Assembly: GCF_044763875.1 (NCBI RefSeq)
Contig: NZ_JBIWGZ010000001.1
Location: 744,001 to 808,000 of the forward strand
DNA from: Rummeliibacillus sp044763875
GTDB taxonomy: Bacteria; Bacillota; Bacilli; Bacillales_A; Planococcaceae
Direction of reading: 5' to 3'
DNA: 64,000 bases
Positions 16,341-24,024 of the stretch are shown here, in pieces. Under the pieces are notes generated by a model. It was not told the DNA's origin and did no database searches. It saw only the letters and a list, made by a program, of their open reading frames with translations. The translations under genes were made by a program, and so were the position numbers. Position 1 is the first letter of the stretch, and every line of letters begins with the position of its first letter.

Positions 16341-18112
16341 TAATTATTAATAGGTTCATTTATATCTACTTCTACTGAAATATGTTTAAAGTTTGTAACA
16401 TCAAACAGTCCAGTATCTGTCAGCTTAATATTTGGAATAACGGGCAGTGCAATAAATGATAATGTTAAGAAAAGATGGAAGTTTAAATCCGGATTTAATT
16501 GTAACAAAGCACAATGTAAATCATGTAATTTTTTAGCTGCTTCTTCCGCTTTTAAATTTGTCATAAGCCCTGCAATGGTTAGAGGTAATGTACTTAGTAT
16601 TTCCCCATCTGCGACTACAACATAGCCCCCTTGCATCTTTTGTAAAGTATCAAGAGCTAGGAGCATATCCTCATCATTTATTCCGCAAACTAGAGCATTA
16701 TGAGAATCATGTGCTACAGTTGTTGCGACTGCTCCTTTTTGAAGGCCAAAGCCATGTACAATACCAAGTCCTATATTACCGAGATTGTGATGTCGTTCGA
16801 TGACAGCTAATTTTAAATAATCATCTTTTATTGAAGGAACAAACATTTCATTTTCTACTTGGACTTTTGCTATCTTTTTATGAGTAATTAATTGATTTGG
16901 TTCGATTTCGATGATATTTGCTAGATTACCTTTTTTAAATGCAATGCTCAAATCCTGTGATTTCAGCATTGGAATATGAACTGATTGTAAAATAGAAGGA
17001 GGTATAGGCACAGATTCTAGTTTTCTTTGAAGCAATTGACCATTGTCGACAACTTTTTTCCCATTCTTCCAAACAGCTTGAGGCTTACAAGTTGTTACAT
17101 CATCAAGTAATATAAAATCTGCAATATAGCCTTCTGCAAGGGCACCTTTTTGATTCAATCGATAACATTCTGCAGCATTAAGTGTAGCCAGTTGAATTGC
17201 TTGAAGTGGTTCCATTCCCTCTTCTACAGCTAAGGCGATTGAATGGTTTATACTCCCCTCTTCAATTAATTCATCTAAATGTTTGTCATCTGTGCAGAAT
17301 AAAAATCGTCTTGCATTGGCAGAATTCACTGCTGGTAATACATCACGTAAGTTTTTTGCAGCCGATCCTTCACGAATAAGGACATACATCCCTTGCTGTA
17401 TCCGAATTCTTGCCTCATCCGCTGTGACACATTCATGATCTGTTTGAATTCCTGCAACTCTATATCCACGAATTTGCGTAGCAGTTAAACCTGCACCATG
17501 TCCATCAATAACACTTTTATTCGCTTCTGTTTGAGCAATTTTCATAAGCATATCAGATTCACCATTTAACACTGAAGGAAAGTCCATTACTTCGGCTAAT
17601 CCTAAAACATTGGAATGAGTTAATAAGGGGGCTAAGTCATGAGCATTAAGTGTGGCACCAGCATTTTCAAAAGATGTGGCTGGAACACTTGAAGGTAACA
17701 TAACATGGATATCCATTTCAGCATTCTTCGCATCTTCTAGCATAAATTGAATGCCTTCAGTACCTGCTACATTTGCTATCTCATGTGGATCTGTAACGAC
17801 TGTTGTAATACCGTGAGGCAATAAAATTTTACTGAACTCAGAAGGAGGTAACATAGAGGATTCGATATGAATATGGCCATCTATTAAACCAGGAATTACA
17901 TAACCTCCGTTTGCATCTTCCTCATGCTCCGCTTCAAAAATCCCATCTTCATCAATCGCAATAATCATTCCATTAGTTACGATAATATCTGCTTTTCTCC
18001 ATTGAAGATTAAAAACATCTGCAATTTGTGCGTTACGCAATATAAAATCTGCTTTTCTTTTATGTTGTGAGCTTAAAATCCTCTCTTTTTTACTTACTAT
18101 AGTGTTATCCAT
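16340..18112 (-). CDS. ade: Adenine deaminase
   Basis: The 590-residue amidohydrolase has the metal-binding GLIDGHIHIESSML motif near 76-89, TTVVTDPHEIANV near 105, and the C-terminal domain with AHDSHNALVCG. This is the bacterial AdeC type, converting adenine to hypoxanthine and ammonia. Length agrees with the family (about 580-600). ATG start with GGGAGGGG upstream. I looked for a purine riboswitch in the upstream gap and did not find one, in contrast to the adenosine deaminase gene at 55244-56236. It stands alone between terminators. Confidence 0.93.
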   Translation of the reverse strand: MDNTIVSKKERILSSQHKRKADFILRNAQIADVFNLQWRKADIIVTNGMIIAIDEDGIFEAEHEEDANGGYVIPGLIDGHIHIESSMLPPSEFSKILLPHGITTVVTDPHEIANVAGTEGIQFMLEDAKNAEMDIHVMLPSSVPATSFENAGATLNAHDLAPLLTHSNVLGLAEVMDFPSVLNGESDMLMKIAQTEANKSVIDGHGAGLTATQIRGYRVAGIQTDHECVTADEARIRIQQGMYVLIREGSAAKNLRDVLPAVNSANARRFLFCTDDKHLDELIEEGSINHSIALAVEEGMEPLQAIQLATLNAAECYRLNQKGALAEGYIADFILLDDVTTCKPQAVWKNGKKVVDNGQLLQRKLESVPIPPSILQSVHIPMLKSQDLSIAFKKGNLANIIEIEPNQLITHKKIAKVQVENEMFVPSIKDDYLKLAVIERHHNLGNIGLGIVHGFGLQKGAVATTVAHDSHNALVCGINDEDMLLALDTLQKMQGGYVVVADGEILSTLPLTIAGLMTNLKAEEAAKKLHDLHCALLQLNPDLNFHLFLTLSFIALPVIPNIKLTDTGLFDVTNFKHISVEVDINEPINN

Positions 18113-18293
18113 TCTTATACCCCTCCCATATGCTTTCTAATGTTATACCACAAACTATTAACCCTGAACAAAAAAATTTGTTTTCCTCATAGCAGCTATT
18201 TCTCAAAATCATGTTAGTTTTGCCCATTTCTTACAAAATCGCTTTGTGAAGTGATATAGCAAATTATAGAAATCATTTGTAGTTCAATTGGAT

Positions 18294-18332
18294 AAGAAAA
18301 AGACCAACGAAATTTATTCGTTGACCTTTTTT
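18294..18332. terminator. Bidirectional terminator after the acyl-CoA ligase gene
   Basis: GACCAACGAA and TTCGTTGACC form a stem with one mismatch, with T-runs on both sides. It lies after the minus-strand acyl-CoA ligase gene and upstream of ade. Confidence 0.75.
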
Positions 18333-18358
18333 GAGAATGCTCAATTATTAATTAAATT

Positions 18359-19927
18359 TTATACACTTTCCACGTAATCTTTTCTTAAATGAACTTTTTG
18401 GATTTTTCCAGATGCAGTTTTCGGCAATTCTTTAATGAATGTAACACCTGTAATTGCTTTAAAATGGGCTAATTTCGAACGAGAGAAATCTATCACTTCT
18501 TGCTCCGTCAAAGTTGCATTTTCTCGTAATACAACATATGCATGGGGTGTTTCTCCCCATTTTTCGTGTGGTACAGCAATAACAGCTGCTTCTAAAATAT
18601 CTGGATGTTCGTATAACACTCCTTCTACTTCAATAGAAGAAATATTTTCTCCACCACTGATAATAATGTCTTTTTTACGGTCGGTAATCGCTACATACCC
18701 TTTTTCATCAATCGACCCTACATCTCCTGTGTGTAGCCATCCATCTTTTATCGCAGCAATTGTTGCTTGTTCGTTCTTCCAATAGCCTTTCATTACACCG
18801 TTACCTCTTACGATGACTTCACCAACTGATACCCCATCATGTGGTACTTCATCGCCAAACTCATCCACAATTTTCACCTTAGTACCAATCATTGCATTAC
18901 CAGCTTTTGCTTTTAAGCGGTATTTCTCTTGATCAGGTAAATCTTGATATTGTGGACGGATACGTGAAATCGTACTTAGTGGTGATGATTCCGTCATTCC
19001 ATATACTTGTACAAACTCCCAACCAATCTCTGTTTCTACTTTTTCAATAAATGCTTGTGGTGGCGCTGATCCTGCAATGACTACACGGAGTCTATCTGAT
19101 AGCGCTGGTTTTTGCTCATCATAATATTGAATCAATGAATTCAGAACAGTTGGTGCCATATGCGTTACTGTAACATTGTGTTTTTGAATTACTTGGAATA
19201 TTGCTTCTGGTGTAGCTTTTCTTAGGAAAACTTGTGTTGAACCATTTGCAGTATAGTAAAATGGTGAGCCCCAACCGTTTACATGGAACATAGGTAAAAC
19301 ATGTAAAAGTACATCTTCATCTGTTACACGTAAGTGATGCATAGAAGTTAATGCGTGAAGATAATTGTTTCGGTGTGTTAACATAACACCTTTTGGATCA
19401 CCTGTTGTTCCACTTGTATACAATAGGCTGCATATTTCATCTTCTTCTAATTCAGCTCGATTAAACTCACTATTATCAAAAGCTGCAAGCCATTCATCAT
19501 ATCCTAATTCTGGTGTTGTTTCATCTTTATAATGGACAATAATTTGTTCAACTGTTTCTAATTTCTCTTTTATTGGTACGATTAAATGATATAAATCTTG
19601 ATCTACTAGTAAAATCTTAGATTCACTATGATTTAAGATAAATAAGTAATCTTCTGGCTTTAAGCGAATATTAAGAGGAACCATAATAGCTCCTAATTGA
19701 TAAATGCCGTAAAATCCCTCATACATCTCAATCGTATTTGATGCTAAGTAAGCAACTTTGTCCTCTTTTTTTACTCCAAAGGATTGTAGACCCCGAGATA
19801 ACTGATTTACACGTCCGTTTATTTCACCATATGTAAATGCTCTCTTTTCATCAAATATAGCTTTTTTGTCTCCATATAATTCTACAGCTCTGTCTAAAAA
19901 ATCCGTAAGTATTAATGGTACATTCAT
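18359..19927 (-). CDS. Long/medium-chain fatty acid-CoA ligase (AMP-binding family)
   Basis: The 522-residue protein has the adenylate-forming motifs LLYTSGTTGDPKGV near 168-182, VQVYGMTESSP near 295-305, GWLHTGDVG near 395-403 and the C-terminal lysine motif LPKTASGKIQK near 503-513. Such enzymes activate a carboxylic acid with ATP and load it on CoA. The layout is that of FadD/AlkK-like ligases; chain length is not readable from sequence. ATG start with AAGGGGTG upstream. It is monocistronic, bounded by a terminator. Confidence 0.88.
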   Translation of the reverse strand: MNVPLILTDFLDRAVELYGDKKAIFDEKRAFTYGEINGRVNQLSRGLQSFGVKKEDKVAYLASNTIEMYEGFYGIYQLGAIMVPLNIRLKPEDYLFILNHSESKILLVDQDLYHLIVPIKEKLETVEQIIVHYKDETTPELGYDEWLAAFDNSEFNRAELEEDEICSLLYTSGTTGDPKGVMLTHRNNYLHALTSMHHLRVTDEDVLLHVLPMFHVNGWGSPFYYTANGSTQVFLRKATPEAIFQVIQKHNVTVTHMAPTVLNSLIQYYDEQKPALSDRLRVVIAGSAPPQAFIEKVETEIGWEFVQVYGMTESSPLSTISRIRPQYQDLPDQEKYRLKAKAGNAMIGTKVKIVDEFGDEVPHDGVSVGEVIVRGNGVMKGYWKNEQATIAAIKDGWLHTGDVGSIDEKGYVAITDRKKDIIISGGENISSIEVEGVLYEHPDILEAAVIAVPHEKWGETPHAYVVLRENATLTEQEVIDFSRSKLAHFKAITGVTFIKELPKTASGKIQKVHLRKDYVESV

Positions 19928-20246
19928 CCCTAAACACCCCTTAGCAAAATGGAATTAGATATATTTTACAATATTCAGATATTTTTGTCATTTAAAAGTT
20001 ATTTTTTAGTTTAAAGAGAAAATATTTACATTAATGTGTGCGTTGTTAAATTGATATTTGACTTAAAAGTATTAGCACAAGAAGATGAAAGCTTGAAAGC
20101 TATTCTTTTATTCTTAAATGGAGTAATATAAGAGTCTTTCAATTTCTTAATATGTATTGTTAAAATAAATCAATTCCCATAAAAAAATGGATGTATCTGT
20201 GTAGTATCAGCAAGATGATACAGTTCAATTAAGCAATAAAAATTCT
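19928..20246. other. Spacer with a possible short remnant frame
   Basis: On the plus strand a frame near 20036-20130 reads FDLKVLAQEDESLKAILLFL and ends in a stop. It looks protein-like but has no convincing start or ribosome binding site. Nothing else is recognisable. Confidence 0.3.
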
Positions 20247-20465
20247 TTAGAAAAACAGTTTATATACAACATATCCAACTATTAATATAATTATAAGTAT
20301 TCCTGTTTCTTTCCAACCCAAATCACCAAGGTCTGCTAAATTGCCATTTCCAGCTCTATTAAATCCATCTTTTAATGCACCTGTTGGATTTTTTTTAATT
20401 TCTTCTTGTCTTAATCTCTCTCTTTTTTCTTCTGAAGTTTCTTGTTGATCATTCAGATCAAACAC
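20247..20465 (-). CDS. DUF6366-like small membrane protein
   Basis: The 72-residue protein has a charged N-terminus (EEKRERLRQEEIKKNPTG), a GNLADLGDLGWKETG linker and one C-terminal transmembrane helix ending in KLFF. This organisation matches the small DUF6366 family of Bacillales proteins, whose function is unknown. The GTG start is awkward because AAGGGG abuts it; the true start may be a few codons in. It is downstream of cwlJ on the same strand with a 210-base gap. Confidence 0.65.
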   Translation of the reverse strand: MFDLNDQQETSEEKRERLRQEEIKKNPTGALKDGFNRAGNGNLADLGDLGWKETGILIIILIVGYVVYKLFF

Positions 20466-20675
20466 CCCTTACCTAACTAACACCTTATTCAACTAACTTA
20501 ATCCGTTAATACAATAAGTTCAACAAAAAGGACGCTAATCCTCCTAGATCAACGCCCGCTTTACCATCAAAAGATTTTATTGTTCACCAATACCCATCGC
20601 TAATAATAATAGAAAAGCATTAGGCAAAACTATGGGCATTTTCCTACAAGAATTGCATCGAAAGATTATTGTTGG
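20466..20675. repeat. Small hairpin repeat (R1-like) in a spacer
   Basis: Around 20523-20560 the sequence AAGGACGCTAATCCTCCTAG followed by ATCAACGCCCG resembles 21783-21823 (AAGTGTTAATCCTTCTTGG then ATCAACGC). Both are degraded members of the GCGCTTATCCTT type of repeat. Confidence 0.4.
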
Positions 20676-21113
20676 CTATGCATAAACACCGTCACATGTA
20701 TCAGGTGCTGGTTCATAAAAACAATGGTTTTTAAATTGACCAGTAAATGGTTGACCGTACCATGTTGGAGGGCATGGAGCATATGGATTGAAATACCAAA
20801 GTGCATATTTTGCTGGGTGTTGTCTCCAATAATCCAAGTTTTGTTTTGCTAATTTTCTTTCATTTTCTCTCGCTCTTTGATAAAATGAATTCCCTTTTTG
20901 AACAGCTTCAAAAGAATAATTTCCTCCTTGCACCTGAAAGATGACATCTTCAATTGTTCTTAAATCTACAAAGTCTAAACAATTAGCTACTAGGCGATTA
21001 ACAATTACATTTCCAACAAATAACATCCCCATGTTTCCTTCGCCTTCTGCTTCTGCTCTCATCATCCTTGCCATTAAGTCAACATCTGAACTTCGGTAAT
21101 TTGCTCTTGGCAT
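20676..21113 (-). CDS. cwlJ: Spore cortex-lytic cell wall hydrolase CwlJ
   Basis: The 145-residue protein is a single Hydrolase_2 (SleB/CwlJ) domain. It begins SSDVDLMARMMRAEAEGEG, where Glu21 is the likely catalytic residue, and has the typical VGNVIVNR, FEAVQKG and LWYFNP blocks. No signal peptide is present, as expected for CwlJ, which is made in the mother cell and deposited in the spore coat, where it degrades cortex peptidoglycan on germination. A SigE-like promoter lies at 21131-21160. In many bacilli gerQ accompanies cwlJ; here a DUF6366-like gene follows instead. Confidence 0.9.
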   Translation of the reverse strand: MPRANYRSSDVDLMARMMRAEAEGEGNMGMLFVGNVIVNRLVANCLDFVDLRTIEDVIFQVQGGNYSFEAVQKGNSFYQRARENERKLAKQNLDYWRQHPAKYALWYFNPYAPCPPTWYGQPFTGQFKNHCFYEPAPDTCDGVYA

Positions 21114-21130
21114 TTTTTCACCTCAAATAT

Positions 21131-21160
21131 ATAGTATGAAAAAAACCCTAAATTGATATC
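21131..21160 (-). promoter_or_regulatory. SigE-like (mother-cell) promoter of cwlJ
   Basis: On the minus strand CATACTAT (21131-21138) matches the SigE -10 element and ATATCA (21154-21159), 15 bases upstream, resembles its -35. The position shortly before the gene and the gene's sporulation role both agree. Confidence 0.5.
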
Positions 21161-21290
21161 ATTATTGCCTCCTTAGTTGAATCAATTTCATAATTCTAAG
21201 TTTAAATAAAAAAAGAACATTAAATAGAATATTGCTATATGCAAACAACTCAATTATTTGGATAATATTTCATTTTCAATATTTACTTAG

Positions 21291-21417
21291 TATGCCGCTC
21301 TAGATGGCGCTTTCGTGCTAAGTGATCGTTGAGCCTCCTCGGAAGCTAAAACAATGGTGCTCCTGTGGTTACTAGTCGCAGAAAATTCTTTCTGCGGGGT
21401 CTCACCTGTCTCACTTT
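21291..21417 (+). repeat. Large palindromic repeat, type A, left part of split copy A2
   Basis: From TATGCCGCTCTAGATGGCGC through GAGCCTCCTC to GCGGGGTCTCACCTGTCTC this follows the type A copy at 37868-37985, though degraded. It stops at 21417, and the missing right end (CAGGAGTATCCATCTTCCGC) is found at 21667-21690. A ~240 bp unit separates the two parts. Confidence 0.75.
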
Positions 21418-21658
21418 GAAGCCACTGAAAAAATAAGAAAAGCTATATTATCATGATAATAATCTTGTATTGTAATCTTAGTTGAAGTGGAATTAGCGTA
21501 GACTCCTGTGGGAAAACGGACTAGACGAGACCCCGCAGGAAGCGAAGCGCACGAGGAGGCTCGTCAGTTCGCCCACGGAAAGCGAAGCTAATTCCACTTC
21601 ATTCACTAGCATATATAAACTATAAAATTTTGTGTTACTACACTTTTTCAGTAGCCTC
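21418..21658. mobile_element. MITE-like unit (copy 1) nested in a palindromic repeat
   Basis: The 241 bp unit has inverted ends GAAGCCACTGAAAAA (21418-21432) and TTTTTCAGTAGCCTC (21644-21658), matching at 13 of 15 positions. It is flanked by CTCACTTT (21410-21417) and CTCTCTTT (21659-21666), an 8-base target duplication with one mismatch. Its core (21485-21605) is itself a type A palindrome in reverse orientation, closed by GTGGAATTAGC/GCTAATTCCAC. It has no gene, so movement would require a transposase supplied in trans. A sister copy is at 46370-46604. Confidence 0.65.
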
Positions 21659-21710
21659 CTCTCTTTCCCACAGGAGTATCCATCTTCCGCTTCATAGACA
21701 ATGTTTTAAT
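21659..21710 (+). repeat. Right part of split palindromic repeat A2
   Basis: CTTTCCCACAGGAGTATCC, then ATCTTCCGCTTCATAGACAA, matches the right arm of the copy at 37868-37985 (CTTTCCCGCAGGAGTCGCC, ATCTTCCGCTACTAGACAA). Confidence 0.7.
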
Positions 21711-21861
21711 TGATATGGATTTAGAAACTATTCTATTTTTACTATAAAAGCATTTATGGAATTTATTCAGTTAGAAGTTTAACAAAAAAGTGTTAATCCT
21801 TCTTGGATCAACGCTTTCAACGATTCCTTCATTGTAAAAAAGTGTTTTGAGATTAGCCTAA

Positions 21862-22539
21862 CTATTTATTAATGATTGCTTTATCACTTGTATCGGCTTC
21901 CTGACTATAAATCACTCCATTGTAAAATGTAGCCATTGCTGTTGAGACATAAGGAACTAGCCACAAAAATCCTATTCCTAAAGTAAATAAACAAAGAATA
22001 CCCCAACCAATAAAACTAAGTCCCAGCAAAAAATATTTCCACTTAAACCCATCCATTCTTCTTCTACTCTCTGTTATTGCTTCAAGAATAGTATATTCAG
22101 GATGATCACGTAATAAGTAAAATGTTTGTGAGTAGGCTAAGCTTTTTATTATTCCCGGAATAATTAATAACAAAGACCATAAAAACACAAAAATCCCTTG
22201 TAATATAGATGTTCCAATTAATTTTAGTGAAGTTTTTCCATCTTTATAGATTGAAAACACATTAGAAATCTGAGGATTGTTTTTCCTTACTAAGGATAAA
22301 TAGAACCAATATACACCAATAGAAAAAGGAATTTGTAAAATTGAAATGATTATACTTATAAACCTTAATCCTGTTGGTTTTTCATATTGGTTAAACCCAC
22401 CACTTATAATAATTTCGACAATAGAGGGGAGAGTATAACAAAATAGAAACATGATGAAAGAAAGTAATACACCTAGCCCCCAATTTCCTTTTAACGATTC
22501 TAAAGATTGTCTCTTAATTTCAGAAATTTTCATATTCAC
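21862..22539 (-). CDS. DUF975 family membrane protein
   Basis: The 225-residue protein begins ISEIKRQSLESLKGNWG, typical of DUF975, and has about five to six membrane helices with the conserved LLIIPGIIKSLAYSQTFYLL segment near 128-147. Function is unknown. GTG start with AAGGAG eight bases upstream. It is monocistronic. The flanks are repeat-rich on the 3' side and AT-rich on the 5' side. Confidence 0.85.
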   Translation of the reverse strand: MNMKISEIKRQSLESLKGNWGLGVLLSFIMFLFCYTLPSIVEIIISGGFNQYEKPTGLRFISIIISILQIPFSIGVYWFYLSLVRKNNPQISNVFSIYKDGKTSLKLIGTSILQGIFVFLWSLLLIIPGIIKSLAYSQTFYLLRDHPEYTILEAITESRRRMDGFKWKYFLLGLSFIGWGILCLFTLGIGFLWLVPYVSTAMATFYNGVIYSQEADTSDKAIINK

Positions 22540-22901
22540 AAATATACTCCTTTTTGTAATATATTCACCTCACTGAACAGTACAACCCTTTAAAAAAATA
22601 GAAAAGCAATTCTAGTAATAAAAATCTAAGAAAGCTTATTAAAGCTCAAATCGAAATCTTAAATTGAAAATTCCCTCCTAATTTTATTTTGCTAAAAAGT
22701 TCTTAACATTTACCGAATTTTTTTTATTTATCCTTCTTTAAAAACCTCCTTTTAGTTGAACAGACATTTCTTATTTTATATTTCACCATCAGGTCCTATA
22801 AGGTCTTGGAAAACAAAAAAGTACACCACTATATATAAGTAATGTACTAATAAAAAAATAATTATATTACAAATCACCCTATTATGTGATTATTCTTACT
22901 G
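22540..22901. other. Gene-free AT-rich spacer
   Basis: Upstream of the DUF975 gene and downstream of the dioxygenase pseudogene. A weak GTACA...TGTAC hairpin near 22826-22852 may terminate the latter. I see nothing else. Confidence 0.5.
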
Positions 22902-23673
22902 TTACCACTCGATACACATATTACTCATTGTTCCAAATTCATATGTTTGGTTAATCTTTTTTGGTTTGGTTGCTTTGTCAATTGCACTACCCATTGCGAT
23001 AAATAATGGAACAAAATGTTCAGGTCTTGGCACTGCAAGAGTTGCGTTTGGAGCAAGTGAACGATATTGATCTAATGTATCAATATCCCCTTTTTGCACA
23101 TGGTCAAATATCCAATTATCAAAATCTACAGCTTCTTTTACTGGGCTTGTAGCATTTGGGAAAAACCAACTGAAGTTGTGTACAGTTGTACCACTACCAA
23201 TTACTAAAATATCTTCCTCACCAAGTCCTTTTAATGCTTCTCCAATTTCAAATTGCTCTTTGGGTGATAAGAATGGATTGACTGATAGCTCAACTACTGG
23301 AATATCTGCTTCTGGATACATATGTTTTAGTGCGACCCATACACCATGATCTAGTCCCCGCACTTCTTCACGTTGAGATGGTATTTCCGCTTTTTTAAAG
23401 CGATCTTCCAATATTTCTGCTACAACTTTCGATCCTTTTGCAGGATATTTTTATTTGGTACATTTCCTCAGGAAAGCCATAGTAGTCATACACTGTATCT
23501 AAAATATCATCTGTATAGGTTAACGATAATGTTTGACTCTCCCAGTGAGCACTAAAAATTACAATTGCTTTAGGTCTAATACGTTTACCTAATTCTTTCA
23601 GAAATTCTGAATAATCATTTTGAGTAACTGCTAAGTATGGTGAGCCGTGTCCTATGAATAATGATGGGACCAT
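22902..23673 (-). pseudogene. ygiD: 4,5-DOPA-extradiol-dioxygenase-like gene broken by a single-base frameshift
   Basis: The first part (23673 down to about 23452) encodes MVPSLFIGHGSP and FSAHWESQTLS, and the second part (from about 23445 to 22902) encodes SGTTVHNFSWFF and RPEHFVPLFIAMGSA in another frame. Together they are a complete class III extradiol dioxygenase of the YgiD/LigB type, a zinc-dependent ring-opening enzyme. Removing one A from the five-A run (T run at 23448-23452 on the plus strand) restores one frame of about 256 residues (YQIKYPAKGSKVVAEILEDR). Either the gene is a very recent pseudogene or the run is a sequencing error. Start ATG with GAAAGGAAG upstream. Confidence 0.85.
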
Positions 23674-24024
23674 TTAAAAACTTCCTTTCTAATTGCCCTT
23701 GTTCTTATGTCACTACGTTCATCATAAACTTTTAGTGCTTAAAAAAGAAGTAAGCAGTTTTTGCTTCTCTCCCATGATCCACTAAAGGGCTAGATTGTTG
23801 AACATCACGTTTAAAGATAATTAAAGACTGAAGAGACTATGTAGAATGTCTTTCTATACAACTAACGCATCGAATCAATTGTTTCGATGCGTTAGTTGTT
23901 TAATTAATTACATTACTCCTTTTCAACAGATTCTAACTAATCTTTTTTCAGGTATAAGTGCTAAGATGATGTATTTGATACAATTTTAAATCAATAAAAA
24001 TCATATAAAGTTAGGAGAATAATT
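23674..24024. other. Divergent intergenic region with a strong hairpin
   Basis: It lies between the starts of the dioxygenase-like gene (minus) and the MMPL gene (plus). It contains the perfect 15 bp hairpin at 23860-23897. I could not place promoters with confidence. Confidence 0.5.
23860..23897. terminator. Perfect hairpin in a divergent promoter region
   Basis: AACTAACGCATCGAA and TTCGATGCGTTAGTT form a 15 bp perfect stem with an 8-base loop. No gene ends here, and only short T-runs follow, so it could be a terminator left from a lost gene, an attenuator of the MMPL mRNA or a protein-binding palindrome. Confidence 0.45.

Noticed and set aside
18113..18358. Purine riboswitch upstream of ade
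   Set aside because: I searched for the TATAA...ATGG...CTACC pattern; it is absent.
18435..18785. Plus-strand frame of 116 codons
   Set aside because: It is antisense to the well-supported acyl-CoA ligase gene and looks like its shadow (Ser/Ile/Pro-rich).
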